Assembly (NCBI GenBank): GCA_964544595.1
Contig: CAZJBM010000033.1
Coordinates: 1-23,155 of the forward strand
Reading direction: 5' to 3'
DNA from: JAGBWK01 sp964544595
Lineage (GTDB): Bacteria; Bacteroidota; Bacteroidia; Bacteroidales; Muribaculaceae
DNA length: 23,155 bases
Part shown: positions 7,533 to 13,881 of the stretch, piece after piece
Position numbering within the stretch: the stretch's first letter is position 1
How the letters are laid out: the number at the start of each line of letters is the position of its first letter
Position numbers and translations under genes: made by a program
Notes under the pieces: model-generated
What the model saw: only the letters and a program-made list of their open reading frames with translations
What the model was told of the DNA's origin: nothing
The model's database searches: none

Positions 7533-7556
7533 TTTTGCATTCGTCAAGTTTGATTT

Positions 7557-8432
7557 ATGAACATTGGCATTCGCACAAACGATATGCCAATGTTTATTAA
7601 TCGATTGGTGAGTGGTCTCATGATATATGGACTTCTTACTTCACCACACTGTGGGCTCGCCCAAACAGCCAATTTTGAAGAATCATCATCCCTGATTTTT
7701 CAAGAGTCGCAAAAATCTACAGATGTTTTGGAGAATGATAGTATTGTTGTTTACAATCAGACAGAAGCTAATTGTTCAAGATTTAAAGCTCAACAACTCA
7801 TTTTGCCAGGAGTTTTTATCGCTGTCGGAACATTTGGAGTATACAATAGGAATCTTCAAAAGGTTAGTGCGAAAATAAAAAACGGAATGGATAATCTGCG
7901 CGGAGACCATTTTTTCCGCGGAGACGATTATATCCAATATCTCCCTGCTCTATCATATCTTACATTTGGAGAAATCGGGATTAAGTCAAAACACAATTTT
8001 AAAGAGCGGTTAGTGGTAGAAGCTACCTCCTATATAGCCATGACCACCATGACGAATATAGGCAAATATTCATTTAAGGAAAAAAGGCCTGATTCCAATG
8101 CAAGGAATTCGTTTCCGTCCGGGCATACCGCCACCGTGTTTACTGGAGCGGAATTGATGAGAGAAGAATATGGACTTGGCATAGGTATTGGAGCTTATGC
8201 AGTTGCGACAGGTGTCGCTTTTCTACGACTTTATAATGGTCGCCATTGGCTAAATGATGTTATTGCAGGAGTTGGAATAGGTATTTTGTCTGCAAGAATA
8301 GGCTATTGGATGCTTCCTTTTTATCAAAAATGGTTTAAATGGGATTGTACGTGTTCTTCTTTAATGACGCTATTGCCGGCATATAATTATGCGGAGCAAA
8401 CAATATCGATTAATTTTATATGTGTTTTTTAA
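7557..8432 (+). CDS. PAP2-family membrane phosphatase
   Basis: This is a 291-residue PAP2/lipid-phosphatase-type protein. All three active-site motifs are visible. KX6RP is K160 with RP at 167-168. PSGH is at 177-180 with H180. The R(x5)H(x3)D motif has R214, H220 and D224, although the usual Ser before the Arg is Leu. Hydrophobic segments flank the motifs (about 80-95, 145-157, 198-212 and 226-243). Members remove phosphate from lipid or nucleotide substrates on the periplasmic side, for example undecaprenyl pyrophosphate or lipid A; the substrate is not readable here. The N terminus has a signal-like segment. The second in-frame ATG (7584, MPMFINRLVSG) gives a more normal signal peptide than the first. 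The gene is far more AT-rich than its neighbours and lies inside the islet bounded by 26-bp repeats, which suggests acquisition. Confidence 0.88.
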   Translation: MNIGIRTNDMPMFINRLVSGLMIYGLLTSPHCGLAQTANFEESSSLIFQESQKSTDVLENDSIVVYNQTEANCSRFKAQQLILPGVFIAVGTFGVYNRNLQKVSAKIKNGMDNLRGDHFFRGDDYIQYLPALSYLTFGEIGIKSKHNFKERLVVEATSYIAMTTMTNIGKYSFKEKRPDSNARNSFPSGHTATVFTGAELMREEYGLGIGIGAYAVATGVAFLRLYNGRHWLNDVIAGVGIGILSARIGYWMLPFYQKWFKWDCTCSSLMTLLPAYNYAEQTISINFICVF

Positions 8433-8469
8433 TTAATCCTAAGATGTGGTATGCTGAAAGAATAGAAAG

Positions 8470-8504
8470 TCGGGTTGACTCTATTCGTTTGAGGGTCAAC
8501 CCGA
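8470..8504 (-). terminator. Terminator between convergent PAP2 and lipoprotein genes
   Basis: TCGGGTTGAC (8470-8479) and GTCAACCCGA (8495-8504) form a perfect 10-bp stem. On the minus strand a T-rich stretch (CTTTCTATTCTTTC) follows, so it mainly serves the lipoprotein gene. On the plus strand there is no T run. Confidence 0.75.
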
Positions 8505-8513
8505 TTGAAAACA

Positions 8514-8909
8514 TTAATTATTATCAATTCGCTGTAATAATAAACTATAGTTTTCTTCACTTATCCATCCGTCTGATACGCCTTCCCAATGGTATTGGTA
8601 GGTTGCGGTTTCTCCATCAATTATAAATTTCCCGATAGTTTGGTCGTCGTTAAATATCATTATCAAATTATCGTTTTTAACTTTCCATATATTATTTCCG
8701 AATGTAGATGAAATATTTAAGCTGCCGTTCTTATGAAATTCAATCACACTGCCTGATCTGAAATCAAAATCGTTAGATGAAGTGATTCTCCACGCAGTGC
8801 CTGAAATGTCAGTTAAAAGAGCATCGTCTGAATCATCACTACATGCAGTTATGCTCACTGCGAATAAAACTGCTAATAAAGAAACCACGAATAAAAAATA
8901 CTTTTTCAT
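8514..8909 (-). CDS. Small lipocalin-like lipoprotein, function unknown
   Basis: From the ATG at 8909 the product has 131 residues. It begins MKKYFLFVVSLLAVLFAVS with a lipobox ending ITAC, then an acidic SDDSDD linker typical of Bacteroidetes surface lipoproteins. The body reads GTAWRITSSNDFDF, VIEFHKNGSLNIS, NIWKVKNDNLIMIFNDD, and finally a Trp/Tyr-rich C-terminal strand set. That alternating beta pattern is common in small lipocalin-like lipoproteins of this group. An in-frame extension up to 8981 exists, but it would bury the signal peptide, so I reject it. The gene is AT-rich, convergent with the PAP2 gene, and preceded by a long structured leader. I do not recognise a specific function. 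Confidence 0.75.
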   Translation of the reverse strand: MKKYFLFVVSLLAVLFAVSITACSDDSDDALLTDISGTAWRITSSNDFDFRSGSVIEFHKNGSLNISSTFGNNIWKVKNDNLIMIFNDDQTIGKFIIDGETATYQYHWEGVSDGWISEENYSLLLQRIDNN

Positions 8910-8997
8910 AAAATAGTTGTTAAGTGACCTTACAGTCCCATTGGCCAGTTGCTGAAAAATGAAACGTGGACTGTTTACCATATCTCCTAATGACGGT

Positions 8998-9094
8998 CCT
9001 GAGAAAACCTTGTACGCGAGATATAGGTGAGCAGCCCACGTTATAGCGTAGGAACCGCTTTGTTATCTCTTGCGTACGTAGAAAATTTCTCAGG
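8998..9094 (-). promoter_or_regulatory. Candidate three-way-junction leader RNA of the lipoprotein gene
   Basis: On the minus-strand transcript an outer helix CCTGAGAAA/TTTCTCAGG (9086-9094 with 8998-9006) encloses GTACGC/GCGTAC and GAGATA/TATCTC (9064-9077 with 9012-9023). These enclose two hairpins: AGCG/CGCT (9044-9047 with 9056-9059) and GTGGG/CTCAC (9035-9039 with 9027-9031). The last contains a G-U pair that works only on the minus strand. This shape resembles a riboswitch aptamer, but I match it to no known class. A further hairpin (8933-8973, CAGTCC/GGACTG) lies just ahead of the start codon. Confidence 0.55.
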
Positions 9095-9140
9095 TTTTCA
9101 TTAGCAAGATAAGCAAAACGCTTCTTCAAAAAATGTATTT

Positions 9141-9160
9141 TGTCAATCAAAAGATTGACA
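9141..9160 (-). promoter_or_regulatory. 5'-terminal hairpin of the lipoprotein leader
   Basis: TGTCAATC and GATTGACA form a perfect 8-bp stem with a TTTT loop, placed at the predicted transcript start. A stem at the very 5' end can shield an RNA from 5' decay; that role is inferred. Confidence 0.5.
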
Positions 9161-9163
9161 TGG

Positions 9164-9194
9164 CAAATTTACGATTTATCTAAACATTAACAAA
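9164..9194 (-). promoter_or_regulatory. Promoter of the lipoprotein gene
   Basis: On the minus strand TTTG (9191-9194) and TAAATTTG (9164-9171) are 19 bases apart. The transcript would start near 9157, giving a leader of about 250 nt before the ATG at 8909. The -33 box overlaps the left end of the second 26-bp repeat. Confidence 0.8.
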
Positions 9195-9217
9195 ACTTTC
9201 GCTCGGCAATGGCAAAA
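9192..9217 (+). repeat. 26-bp direct repeat, copy 2 (right edge of AT-rich islet)
   Basis: It is identical to 7267-9292-side copy 1 at 7267-7292 and in the same orientation. It ends three bases before the -33 box of the promoter for the operon starting at 9340. Confidence 0.9.
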
Positions 9218-9220
9218 AAA

Positions 9221-9252
9221 TTTGGCATTGCCATACCTTATTCGTAACTTTG
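9221..9252 (+). promoter_or_regulatory. Promoter of the YitT-GT2-GT2-serB operon
   Basis: TTTG (9221-9224) and TAACTTTG (9245-9252) are separated by exactly 20 bases. The predicted start is near 9258, about 80 bases before the first gene. The spacer contains the tail of a GGCATTGCC palindrome. Confidence 0.85.
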
Positions 9253-9339
9253 ACCCGACGTTACGCCCGCCATGATAATATCGGAGCGGGCGGCAGAGCG
9301 GCTTCGGCCGCATCGATTACCTAATACCACTGATAGCCA

Positions 9340-10356
9340 ATGTTGAAAATCGACAATAGAAAATTGTGGGTCAGCGCGAAAGACTATTTCTTCATAGCTT
9401 TCGGCTTGCTCTTGTACGCTTTCGGATTCTCGGCGTTCGTAGCCCCCGAGGGCGTCATAACCGGTGGCATGGCCGGTATCGGCCAGATCGTTTACTACGC
9501 CACGCTCAAGGCTTTCGGGTGGGGCGTCCCGGTAGCCGTGTCGATGTACGCGTTCAACGTGATTCTCCTCGTGATTGCCTACCCCATAGTCGGGCGAACG
9601 TTCGTGGTGCGGACTATTGTCGGCGTCACGCTCGTGTCGGTTTTTATCGGCGTGTTGCAGCCGATGTTTCCCGAGCCGCTCGTCAACAAGGACAACGCGA
9701 TGTTTATGAACGTCATCATAGGCTCGATCATGTGCGGCGCCGGGCTCGGACTTACCTTTGCCCACAACGGCAGCTCCGGCGGCACCGATATTGTGGCCGC
9801 CATGATGGTAAGGCGCACCAACGTGTCGATGGGCCGCACGATGCAGATGTGCGATATTTGTATCATATCCTCGTCGCTCCTCATATTCGGTCTCGGCGAG
9901 GCCGGATTCGAGAGGCTGGTCTACGGTATGGTAGTGCTTCTATTGGTATCATTCTCGGCCGACTGGGTGATTAACACCAACCGCCAGGCCGTGCAGTTCA
10001 TTATATTCTCCCCCTCGCATTGGGAGGAGATCGCCACCGCTATCAACAACGACGCCCACCGCGGGTGCACGATACTCAACGGCATGGGGTGGTACTCAAA
10101 GCACGATGTCAAAGTGCTTCTGGTGATGTGCCGCAAGATCGAGTCGCAAACCATATATCGTATCATCCGCTCGATCGACAACGACGCCTTCATAACCCAG
10201 GCCAACGTCAACGGCGTCTATGGAAAAGGCTTCGACGAGTTGAAGATGCGTATGCCTAAACCCGGAAATCATTCAGGCCACGGCATCTCGTCTCATTCTC
10301 ATGTGAGCGCCGCCGATAAAACAATGTCATCTGGCCACCCCTCATCAATGATGTAA
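9340..10356 (+). CDS. YitT-family (DUF2179) membrane protein
   Basis: The 338-residue protein has five or six N-terminal membrane helices (about 15-35, 50-70, 75-105, 122-145, 170-185 and 190-210). The family's conserved glycine-rich segments are present: APEGVITGGMAGIGQIVYY near 35-53 and NGSSGGTDIVAAMM near 143-156. A soluble DUF2179 domain follows (about 215-305, with GCTILNGMGWYSKHDVKVLLVMCRK split across its strands). The last 35 residues are a His/Ser-rich tail. The family is widespread and its function is not settled; transport is often suspected. The stop overlaps the next start (TAATG), so translation with the glycosyltransferase is probably coupled. Confidence 0.92.
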   Translation: MLKIDNRKLWVSAKDYFFIAFGLLLYAFGFSAFVAPEGVITGGMAGIGQIVYYATLKAFGWGVPVAVSMYAFNVILLVIAYPIVGRTFVVRTIVGVTLVSVFIGVLQPMFPEPLVNKDNAMFMNVIIGSIMCGAGLGLTFAHNGSSGGTDIVAAMMVRRTNVSMGRTMQMCDICIISSSLLIFGLGEAGFERLVYGMVVLLLVSFSADWVINTNRQAVQFIIFSPSHWEEIATAINNDAHRGCTILNGMGWYSKHDVKVLLVMCRKIESQTIYRIIRSIDNDAFITQANVNGVYGKGFDELKMRMPKPGNHSGHGISSHSHVSAADKTMSSGHPSSMM

Positions 10357-11252
10357 TGCTCGATCTAACAGTTATCATACTCACCAAGAACGAGCAGTTG
10401 CACCTGCGCCGCGTGCTTGACAACGTCAGCCCGATCGCGAAGCGCGTTATCGTTGTCGATTCAGGCTCGACCGACTCGACAATCGATATAGCCCGCGAAT
10501 GTGGGGCCGAGGTCGTGGAGCGTGCGTGGCCCGGCAATCAGGCCGCGCAATTCAATTGGGCAATCGACAATCTGGACATTTCGACCGAGTGGATTCTCCG
10601 TCTCGACGCCGACGAGTATCTCACGCCCGAGCTTGTCGACGAGCTCCGCGAGAAGCTACCGGCTGTTGACCCCGACGTGTCCTCTGTATCGCTGAAACGA
10701 GCCCGTTGCTTCGCCGGGAAGCGTATACGCCACGGCATCGTCAACACGGTGAGTCTCGTAAGGCTCTTCCGCCGCGGCGCCGCCCGCTACGAGAACCGCC
10801 TCATGGACGAGCACCTTAAGATAATGACCGGACGCACCATCGAGATGCGCAATAAATTCATCGACGACAACCTTATGCCTATATCCGATTTTATCATCAA
10901 GCATATAGGTTACGCCAAACGCGAGGCCGCGACCATGCTCGACGCCAAATATGGCCTATCGGGCAACGCAGCCGCCGGCGATGAGCTTGGCGACAAGGCC
11001 GCCGGAAAGCGTCGTCAGAAACTCCGCTACTCAAAGATGCCGATGTTTTGGCGCGCGTGGGCTTATTTCGTCTATCGCTATATATTCCGCCTCGGATTTC
11101 TCGACGGCACCGAAGGCTTCCTTTGGGACTTCATGCAGGGATACTGGTACAGGGTGCTGGTCGACGCCAATATCCGCGAAATACTCAAAGCCTCTGGCGG
11201 CGACCGCGAGATCATGAAGCGTATTATCGCCGAGCGAGGCGTGAAACTTTAG
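10356..11252 (+). CDS. Family 2 glycosyltransferase (WaaE/KdtX-like)
   Basis: The 298-residue protein has a GT-A fold start (LTVIILTKNEQLHLRRVLDN), the nucleotide-sugar site VVDSGSTDST (34-42), and the metal-binding DxD at D84-x-D86 (LRLDADEYL). The C-terminal part (FRRGAARYEN, DFIIKHIGYAKREA, then YRYIFRLGFLDGTEGFLW) matches the LPS-core glucosyltransferase type of GT2. It is therefore likely cytoplasmic, acting at the inner membrane on lipid-linked glycan. Sugar and acceptor are not readable. It is translationally coupled to the YitT gene and followed after 65 bases by a second GT2. Confidence 0.9.
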   Translation: MLDLTVIILTKNEQLHLRRVLDNVSPIAKRVIVVDSGSTDSTIDIARECGAEVVERAWPGNQAAQFNWAIDNLDISTEWILRLDADEYLTPELVDELREKLPAVDPDVSSVSLKRARCFAGKRIRHGIVNTVSLVRLFRRGAARYENRLMDEHLKIMTGRTIEMRNKFIDDNLMPISDFIIKHIGYAKREAATMLDAKYGLSGNAAAGDELGDKAAGKRRQKLRYSKMPMFWRAWAYFVYRYIFRLGFLDGTEGFLWDFMQGYWYRVLVDANIREILKASGGDREIMKRIIAERGVKL

Positions 11253-11317
11253 TAAGAACACACTCAGTGGGGGGCAGGCGCGCAGAGCCTTTCCCCGATA
11301 ACTAATATAAAGAAAAA

Positions 11318-12106
11318 TTGATTTCGATAATCACGGCGACATATAATTCGGCCGCCACGCTTGGCGACACTATCAGGTCGGTCCTTTCGCAGTCATACAC
11401 CGACTGGGAGCACCTCATAATCGACGGGGGCTCGACCGACGGTACCGTCGCCCTGGCCGAGTCTTACCGCGACCGTTACGGCGATCGTCTTCGCATAGTC
11501 ACCGGGCACGACAGCGGTATTTACGATGCCATGAACAAAGGAATCGCGCTCGCCGAGGGCAATATCATCGGGCTGCTCAACTCCGATGACTTCTTCTCCT
11601 CCCCCGACATTCTCGCGGCTATCGCCGAAGCTATCGGCCTCGACGCGGGTCAGAGCGAAGTCGAGGCGGTCTATGGCGACGTCGTTTACGTGAGCCGCGA
11701 CGACACGTCGAAGATAGTGCGCCGCTACAGCTCGCGCGGATTCCGCCGGTGGAAGATGCGTATCGGCCTTATGCCGGCTCATCCGTCGTTTTACTGCCGC
11801 AGGAGCGTTTATGACCGCTGCGGGCTTTTCGACCTTGATATGCGTATAGCGGCCGACTTCGAGCATCTGCTCCGAGTAGTCTACGTCAACCGTGTCAATT
11901 GCCGCTATCTGCCTCTCAATTTCGTCACGATGAGGTCGGGAGGCGCATCGTCGTCGGGGCTCGGCTCTCATCGCCAGATACGTCGCGACCACCTGCTCGC
12001 GTATCGAAAGAACGGTCTGCGCGGCGGCTCTCTGCTCGACCCTCTCCGCTACCCCGCCAAGATTATCGACCTCCTGATGGCTCGGCTGCCAGGCCTCCAC
12101 CGTTAA
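11318..12106 (+). CDS. Family 2 glycosyltransferase (TTG start)
   Basis: The 262-residue protein opens directly with the GT-A core (ISIITATYNSAATLGDTIRS). DGGSTDGT follows at 36-43, then GIYDAMNKGI, and the DxD-like NSDD at 88-91. A conserved HPSFYCRR segment and the ending FVTMRSGG belong to the WcaA-like GT2 group. The start is forced to the TTG at 11318: an in-frame TAA stands at 11303-11305 and no ATG or GTG precedes the conserved first strand. This could lower its expression relative to its neighbours. It follows the first GT2 and precedes serB by 33 bases in the same operon. Sugar specificity is unknown. Confidence 0.9.
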   Translation: MISIITATYNSAATLGDTIRSVLSQSYTDWEHLIIDGGSTDGTVALAESYRDRYGDRLRIVTGHDSGIYDAMNKGIALAEGNIIGLLNSDDFFSSPDILAAIAEAIGLDAGQSEVEAVYGDVVYVSRDDTSKIVRRYSSRGFRRWKMRIGLMPAHPSFYCRRSVYDRCGLFDLDMRIAADFEHLLRVVYVNRVNCRYLPLNFVTMRSGGASSSGLGSHRQIRRDHLLAYRKNGLRGGSLLDPLRYPAKIIDLLMARLPGLHR

Positions 12107-12139
12107 ACGCAACAATGATATACTCCCCCCGCACCGCAC

Positions 12140-13357
12140 ATGAAGGATATAGAACTGATACTGATAAATATATCGGGCAACGACCGCTCGGGAGTCACTG
12201 CCTCGCTGACCAAGATACTCGCCGATCACAACGCGTATATACTCGACATCGGCCAGGCCGACATACACCATTCTCTCTCGCTCGGCATACTGTTTCAGAC
12301 CACAAGCGACGTGTCGGGCCTGATAATGAAGGAATTGCTTTTCAAGGCCGACGAGCTTAACGTCACGATACGCTTCAAGCCCATCACTATCCCCGAGTAT
12401 AACGACTGGGTCAACCGCCAGGGTAAAAACCGATGGATTATCACCCTGTTGGGCCGTCAGCTGACGGCTCGCCATATAGCGCTCGTGTCGGCTGAGGTGT
12501 TCGCGCAGGGACTCAATATCGACGGCATACAGCGTCTCACCGGGCGCATGCCCCTCGACCAGCGGGAGACCCCAAAAGCTAAGGCTTGCGTCGAGTTTTC
12601 GGTCCGCGGCACTCCCGACGACGCGACTGCCATGCAGCAGCGATTCATGCAGATCTCGGCTGCCGAAGGCTTCGACATATCGTTGCAGCAGGATACCATG
12701 TTCCGTCGCTGTCGCCGCCTCGTCTGCTTCGATATGGACTCCACGCTGATCGAAACGGAGGTGATCGACGAATTGGCCGACCGCGCTGGCGTCGGGCCGC
12801 AGGTAAGAGCCATCACGGAGAGCGCCATGAGGGGCGAAATCGACTTTACGGAGAGCTTCACGCGCCGCGTGGCCTTGCTCCGCGGCCTTGACGAGAGCGT
12901 CATGCGCGAGATTGCCGAGTCGCTCCCGATCACAGAGGGGGTTGACCGCATGATGAAGGTGCTGAAGATGGCAGGCTTCAAAACGGCTATACTTTCCGGC
13001 GGTTTCACCTATTTCGGCAACTATCTCAAGCAGCGGTTCGGATTTGACTACGTGTATGCCAACGAGCTTGAAATCGTCGACGGTAAACTTACCGGGCGTT
13101 TCATCGGCGACGTGGTCGATGGGCGTCGTAAGGCTGAGCTTCTGCGGCTTATCGCGCAGGTAGAGAACGTGAATATTCTTCAAACCATAGCCGTCGGCGA
13201 CGGGGCCAACGACCTCCCTATGATTTCCACCGCCGGTCTCGGCATTGCGTTCCATGCCAAGCCCAAGGTAAAGGCCACCGCCGAGCAGTCTATCTCCACT
13301 ATCGGCCTCGACGGAATCCTCTACTTCATCGGCTTCAAAGACTCCTTTATCTCATAA
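12140..13357 (+). CDS. serB: Phosphoserine phosphatase with N-terminal ACT domains
   Basis: SerB catalyses the last step of serine synthesis (phosphoserine to serine). The 405 residues comprise two ACT-like regulatory domains (about 1-85 and 97-180) followed by the HAD phosphatase domain. HAD motif I is FDMDST with nucleophile D198 and acid D200. Motif II is SGG (S286), the motif III lysine is K331, and motif IV is GDGANDLP (D354, D358). The substrate-binding cap contains MRGEIDFTESF, typical of SerB. The length fits the ACT-containing form. It is the last gene of the operon beginning at 9340, with a palindromic terminator 27 bases after its stop. Why serine synthesis is paired with glycosyltransferases is not evident. 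Confidence 0.95.
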   Translation: MKDIELILINISGNDRSGVTASLTKILADHNAYILDIGQADIHHSLSLGILFQTTSDVSGLIMKELLFKADELNVTIRFKPITIPEYNDWVNRQGKNRWIITLLGRQLTARHIALVSAEVFAQGLNIDGIQRLTGRMPLDQRETPKAKACVEFSVRGTPDDATAMQQRFMQISAAEGFDISLQQDTMFRRCRRLVCFDMDSTLIETEVIDELADRAGVGPQVRAITESAMRGEIDFTESFTRRVALLRGLDESVMREIAESLPITEGVDRMMKVLKMAGFKTAILSGGFTYFGNYLKQRFGFDYVYANELEIVDGKLTGRFIGDVVDGRRKAELLRLIAQVENVNILQTIAVGDGANDLPMISTAGLGIAFHAKPKVKATAEQSISTIGLDGILYFIGFKDSFIS

Positions 13358-13384
13358 TTCTTTGGCACTACATTGTATTGGCAT

Positions 13385-13414
13385 AAAAAAAGCCGCCTGC
13401 AGGCGGCTTTTTTT
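13385..13414 (+). terminator. Perfect palindromic terminator after serB
   Basis: Seven A, GCCGCCTGCAGGCGGC, seven T: a 30-base perfect palindrome that would work in both directions. It probably once ended both serB and the convergent S41 peptidase gene, before element B landed on its right side. Confidence 0.93.
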
Positions 13415-13415
13415 A

Positions 13416-13864
13416 GAGCCTGTCCCATAAAATATGTTAAGGCTGAGGTCGCATATCTTGGAGTGATTTTGGAGGCTGCGGGAGGGAGCAATGCCGTCGC
13501 ATTGTGACCGAGCGACGGCTTCGAAAGCGCCCAAGAGATGCGAGACGGAGGTAATGCATGGCTCAATCGTTTCCGCAGGTTAAGCCGCGGCGACGAGCAG
13601 CTGCTCACCACGGCGACGGCGATGACGAAAATGGCCTTCATGATGATTCTGCTCAACCATATTTAGCTGCCGCAAGCCGTATCGTTTCAACATGTTCACA
13701 TATTAAGTTCGGCAGGCGATGGAAGCGACCGTCGCCTCGGCCAGCCATTGGGATATTCGTCCGTGTTCTTCGGTCGTGTACGTCAAGTACACTTCCTCAT
13801 CACCCGAACAACTCTGCTCAATAGCTGACCGCCTCAGCGTTAACAGATTTTATGGGACAGGCTC
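13416..13864. mobile_element. MITE-like inverted-repeat element, copy B (449 bp)
   Basis: The ends are GAGCCTGTCCCATAAAAT on the left and its near-perfect inverse complement on the right (13847-13864). TTA stands at both flanks (13413-13415 and 13865-13867), consistent with a 3-bp target duplication. Arms and interior align to copy A (3333-3666) in reverse complement. About 100 bases at 13540-13640 have no partner in A, so A looks like a deletion form or B carries an insertion. The hairpin GTGTAC/GTACAC (13776-13781 with 13787-13792) is kept while its loop differs. There is no transposase or convincing gene inside. It fills the gap between the serB terminator and the S41 peptidase stop. Confidence 0.87.
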
Positions 13865-13881
13865 TTATACTGTCATAGCTG

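Noticed and set aside
8910..8981. N-terminal extension of the lipoprotein (start at 8981)
   Set aside because: It would put 24 residues ahead of a normal lipoprotein signal peptide and overlaps the leader hairpin, so the ATG at 8909 is preferred.
8998..9094. TPP riboswitch, suggested by CTGAGA in the lipoprotein leader
   Set aside because: The other conserved TPP elements (ACCC followed by GAACCTGAT and the GCGTAGGGA end) are absent, and the downstream gene has no thiamine link.
11393..13255. A 620-residue minus-strand open frame across the second glycosyltransferase and serB
   Set aside because: It is antisense to two genes with intact catalytic motifs and crosses their intergenic gap. Codon bias alone explains the lack of stops.
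13352..13656. Open frames crossing the serB terminator and element B
   Set aside because: They run through a perfect terminator palindrome and the element's terminal repeat, have no recognisable domain, and match the reverse frame in element A only because the DNA is repeated.
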